Below, one piece after another: positions 10,179 to 10,816 of a stretch of DNA of 10,816 nt. Under the pieces are notes generated by a model, which searched no databases, was not told where the DNA came from, and worked only from the letters and a program-made list of their open reading frames with translations. Source of the DNA: UBA5232 sp964557565. Lineage in GTDB: Bacteria > Patescibacteriota > Dojkabacteria > SC72. The translations under genes and the position numbers were made by a program. The DNA lies in the NCBI GenBank assembly GCA_964557565.1, contig CAZLAH010000017.1:1-10816 (forward strand), read 5' to 3'. Every line of letters begins with the position of its first letter. Position 1 is the stretch's first letter.

Positions 10179-10816
10179 TTAGGAATTTACAAGTGCTAAG
10201 ATATAGTTACAAGCAGCAGTTATCTCTGATGACTTCTCAGTTAATCCTGGTCTCCTATTTACTTCTAATACATAGTTTTTTCCTGTTTCCTTGTGTGTCA
10301 CAATATCTACCCCAGCCCAATTCAAATGAAGTGCATTTGCAGAATATGAAGCCAAATCTAAAACATTCTGTGGTATGTCTTTTGGTAATATGAAATCCTC
10401 GGTAGCACCAAGAGCTACATTATTCCTGTATTTATCATTTGTTCTTGTTCTAATACATGCAGATGTAGGTTTACCATTGGCTACTACTATCCTGTAATCA
10501 AAATCGTTTGGAATATACTCCTGAAATATATATCTATTGAATTTCTTCTTTTCTAATATGGTTTTTTGAATATCTTCCTCTCCCTCTATCAAAAAAACAT
10601 TCTCTCCCAATGATCCTAAAGAAGTTTTAAATATACATGGAGTTTTACAAATCTCTACAATCTCAGAAATATTCTCCTTATTTATTCTTAAACCATTATG
10701 GTAGTAAGTATTAGGTATGGAAATATTATTGGTTGCAAGAAAAAACATATCAGACAGTTTAGTATTTGATATATTTGTTTTGTTGTGTGGTATGCCCTCT
10801 ACATCAAGACAAAGAT
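10179..10816 (-). CDS. RimK-like ATP-grasp ligase, 5' end beyond the window
   Basis: ATP-grasp enzymes join a carboxylate to an amine or thiol through an acyl-phosphate. Numbering from an internal Met at 10748: Lys41 and the nucleotide loop SLGSLGENV (43-51), IFQEYIP (74-80, with Glu77 at the adenine hinge), DYRIVVANGKP (84-94), R100 and DKYRNN (105-110), GVDIV (146-150) and YVLEVNRRPGL (159-169, with Glu162 and Asn164 binding Mg). These match the RimK/LysX type in order. The frame stays open from 10748 to the window edge (LCLDVEGIPHNKTNISNTKLSD precedes the Met), so the Met is internal and the true start lies further right; about 212 codons are visible. The visible upstream part fits the end of the pre-ATP-grasp domain (SDMFFLATNNISIPNT). 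The acceptor substrate (glutamate tail, lysine carrier, sugar or peptide) cannot be inferred. It converges with the 168-aa gene. Confidence 0.85.
   Translation of the reverse strand, partial: LCLDVEGIPHNKTNISNTKLSDMFFLATNNISIPNTYYHNGLRINKENISEIVEICKTPCIFKTSLGSLGENVFLIEGEEDIQKTILEKKKFNRYIFQEYIPNDFDYRIVVANGKPTSACIRTRTNDKYRNNVALGATEDFILPKDIPQNVLDLASYSANALHLNWAGVDIVTHKETGKNYVLEVNRRPGLTEKSSEITAACNYILALVNS

Noticed and set aside
1..10816. CRISPR array, insertion sequence, rRNA or known defence system
   Set aside because: No regularly spaced repeats, transposase, terminal inverted repeats or rRNA-like stretch was seen on either strand, and no gene resembles a known defence protein.

Overview
The window is strongly AT-rich, densely packed DNA from a bacterium that uses TGA as a stop codon. 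Genes are small, most intergenic gaps are short, several convergent genes touch or overlap, and most starts have no Shine-Dalgarno sequence. Two genes have a TATAAT box only 5-8 bases upstream of the ATG, the geometry expected of leaderless mRNAs. This fits a small-genome lineage such as Patescibacteria (Candidate Phyla Radiation). Use of TGA as stop argues against the Gracilibacteria/Absconditabacteria code. The placement is inferred from style and gene content; no marker gene is present.

Layout. Bases 17-46 hold a terminator for a gene to the left. Then come two + strand genes: a membrane-anchored sortase-like protein (70-741) and a HAD hydrolase (756-1508). The HAD gene overlaps tail to tail with a - strand group: a membrane-anchored GH3 beta-N-acetylhexosaminidase-like enzyme (1500-2630), an unknown 148-aa protein (2697-3143) and a dCTP deaminase/dUTPase-family enzyme (3213-3740). 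A + strand pair follows: a small cupin (3861-4250) and an HD-GYP phosphohydrolase (4255-5352). It converges, 2 bases apart, on a translationally coupled - strand pair: a sugar-phosphate nucleotidyltransferase (6193-6939) and an endonuclease IV/xylose-isomerase-like TIM barrel (5355-6200). A 192-base divergent region (6940-7131) leads to a DEAD-box RNA helicase (7132-8325) whose leader carries a 15-bp hairpin.

Bases 8384-9283 differ in style. Three very small membrane proteins on the - strand (78, 50 and 97 aa) are each preceded by a strong Shine-Dalgarno sequence, seen nowhere else in the window. The promoter in front of them is an extended -10 (TGATATAAT, also used by the helicase) followed by a leader of about 100 bases containing a 16-bp hairpin. 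The 208-base gap between the second and third genes holds a multi-stem structured element (8787-8863) that matches no RNA family I recognise. The window ends with an unrecognised 168-aa protein (9593-10099) and a RimK-like ATP-grasp ligase (10179 to beyond the right edge).

Functionally, the sortase-like protein and the GH3 enzyme suggest cell-surface work, dCTP deaminase serves nucleotide metabolism, HD-GYP suggests cyclic-dinucleotide or nucleotide signalling, and the helicase serves RNA remodelling. No mobile element, CRISPR array, tRNA or rRNA was seen. The best candidates for something undescribed are the SD-dependent small-membrane-protein operon with its structured RNA elements, and the long leader hairpin of the helicase.
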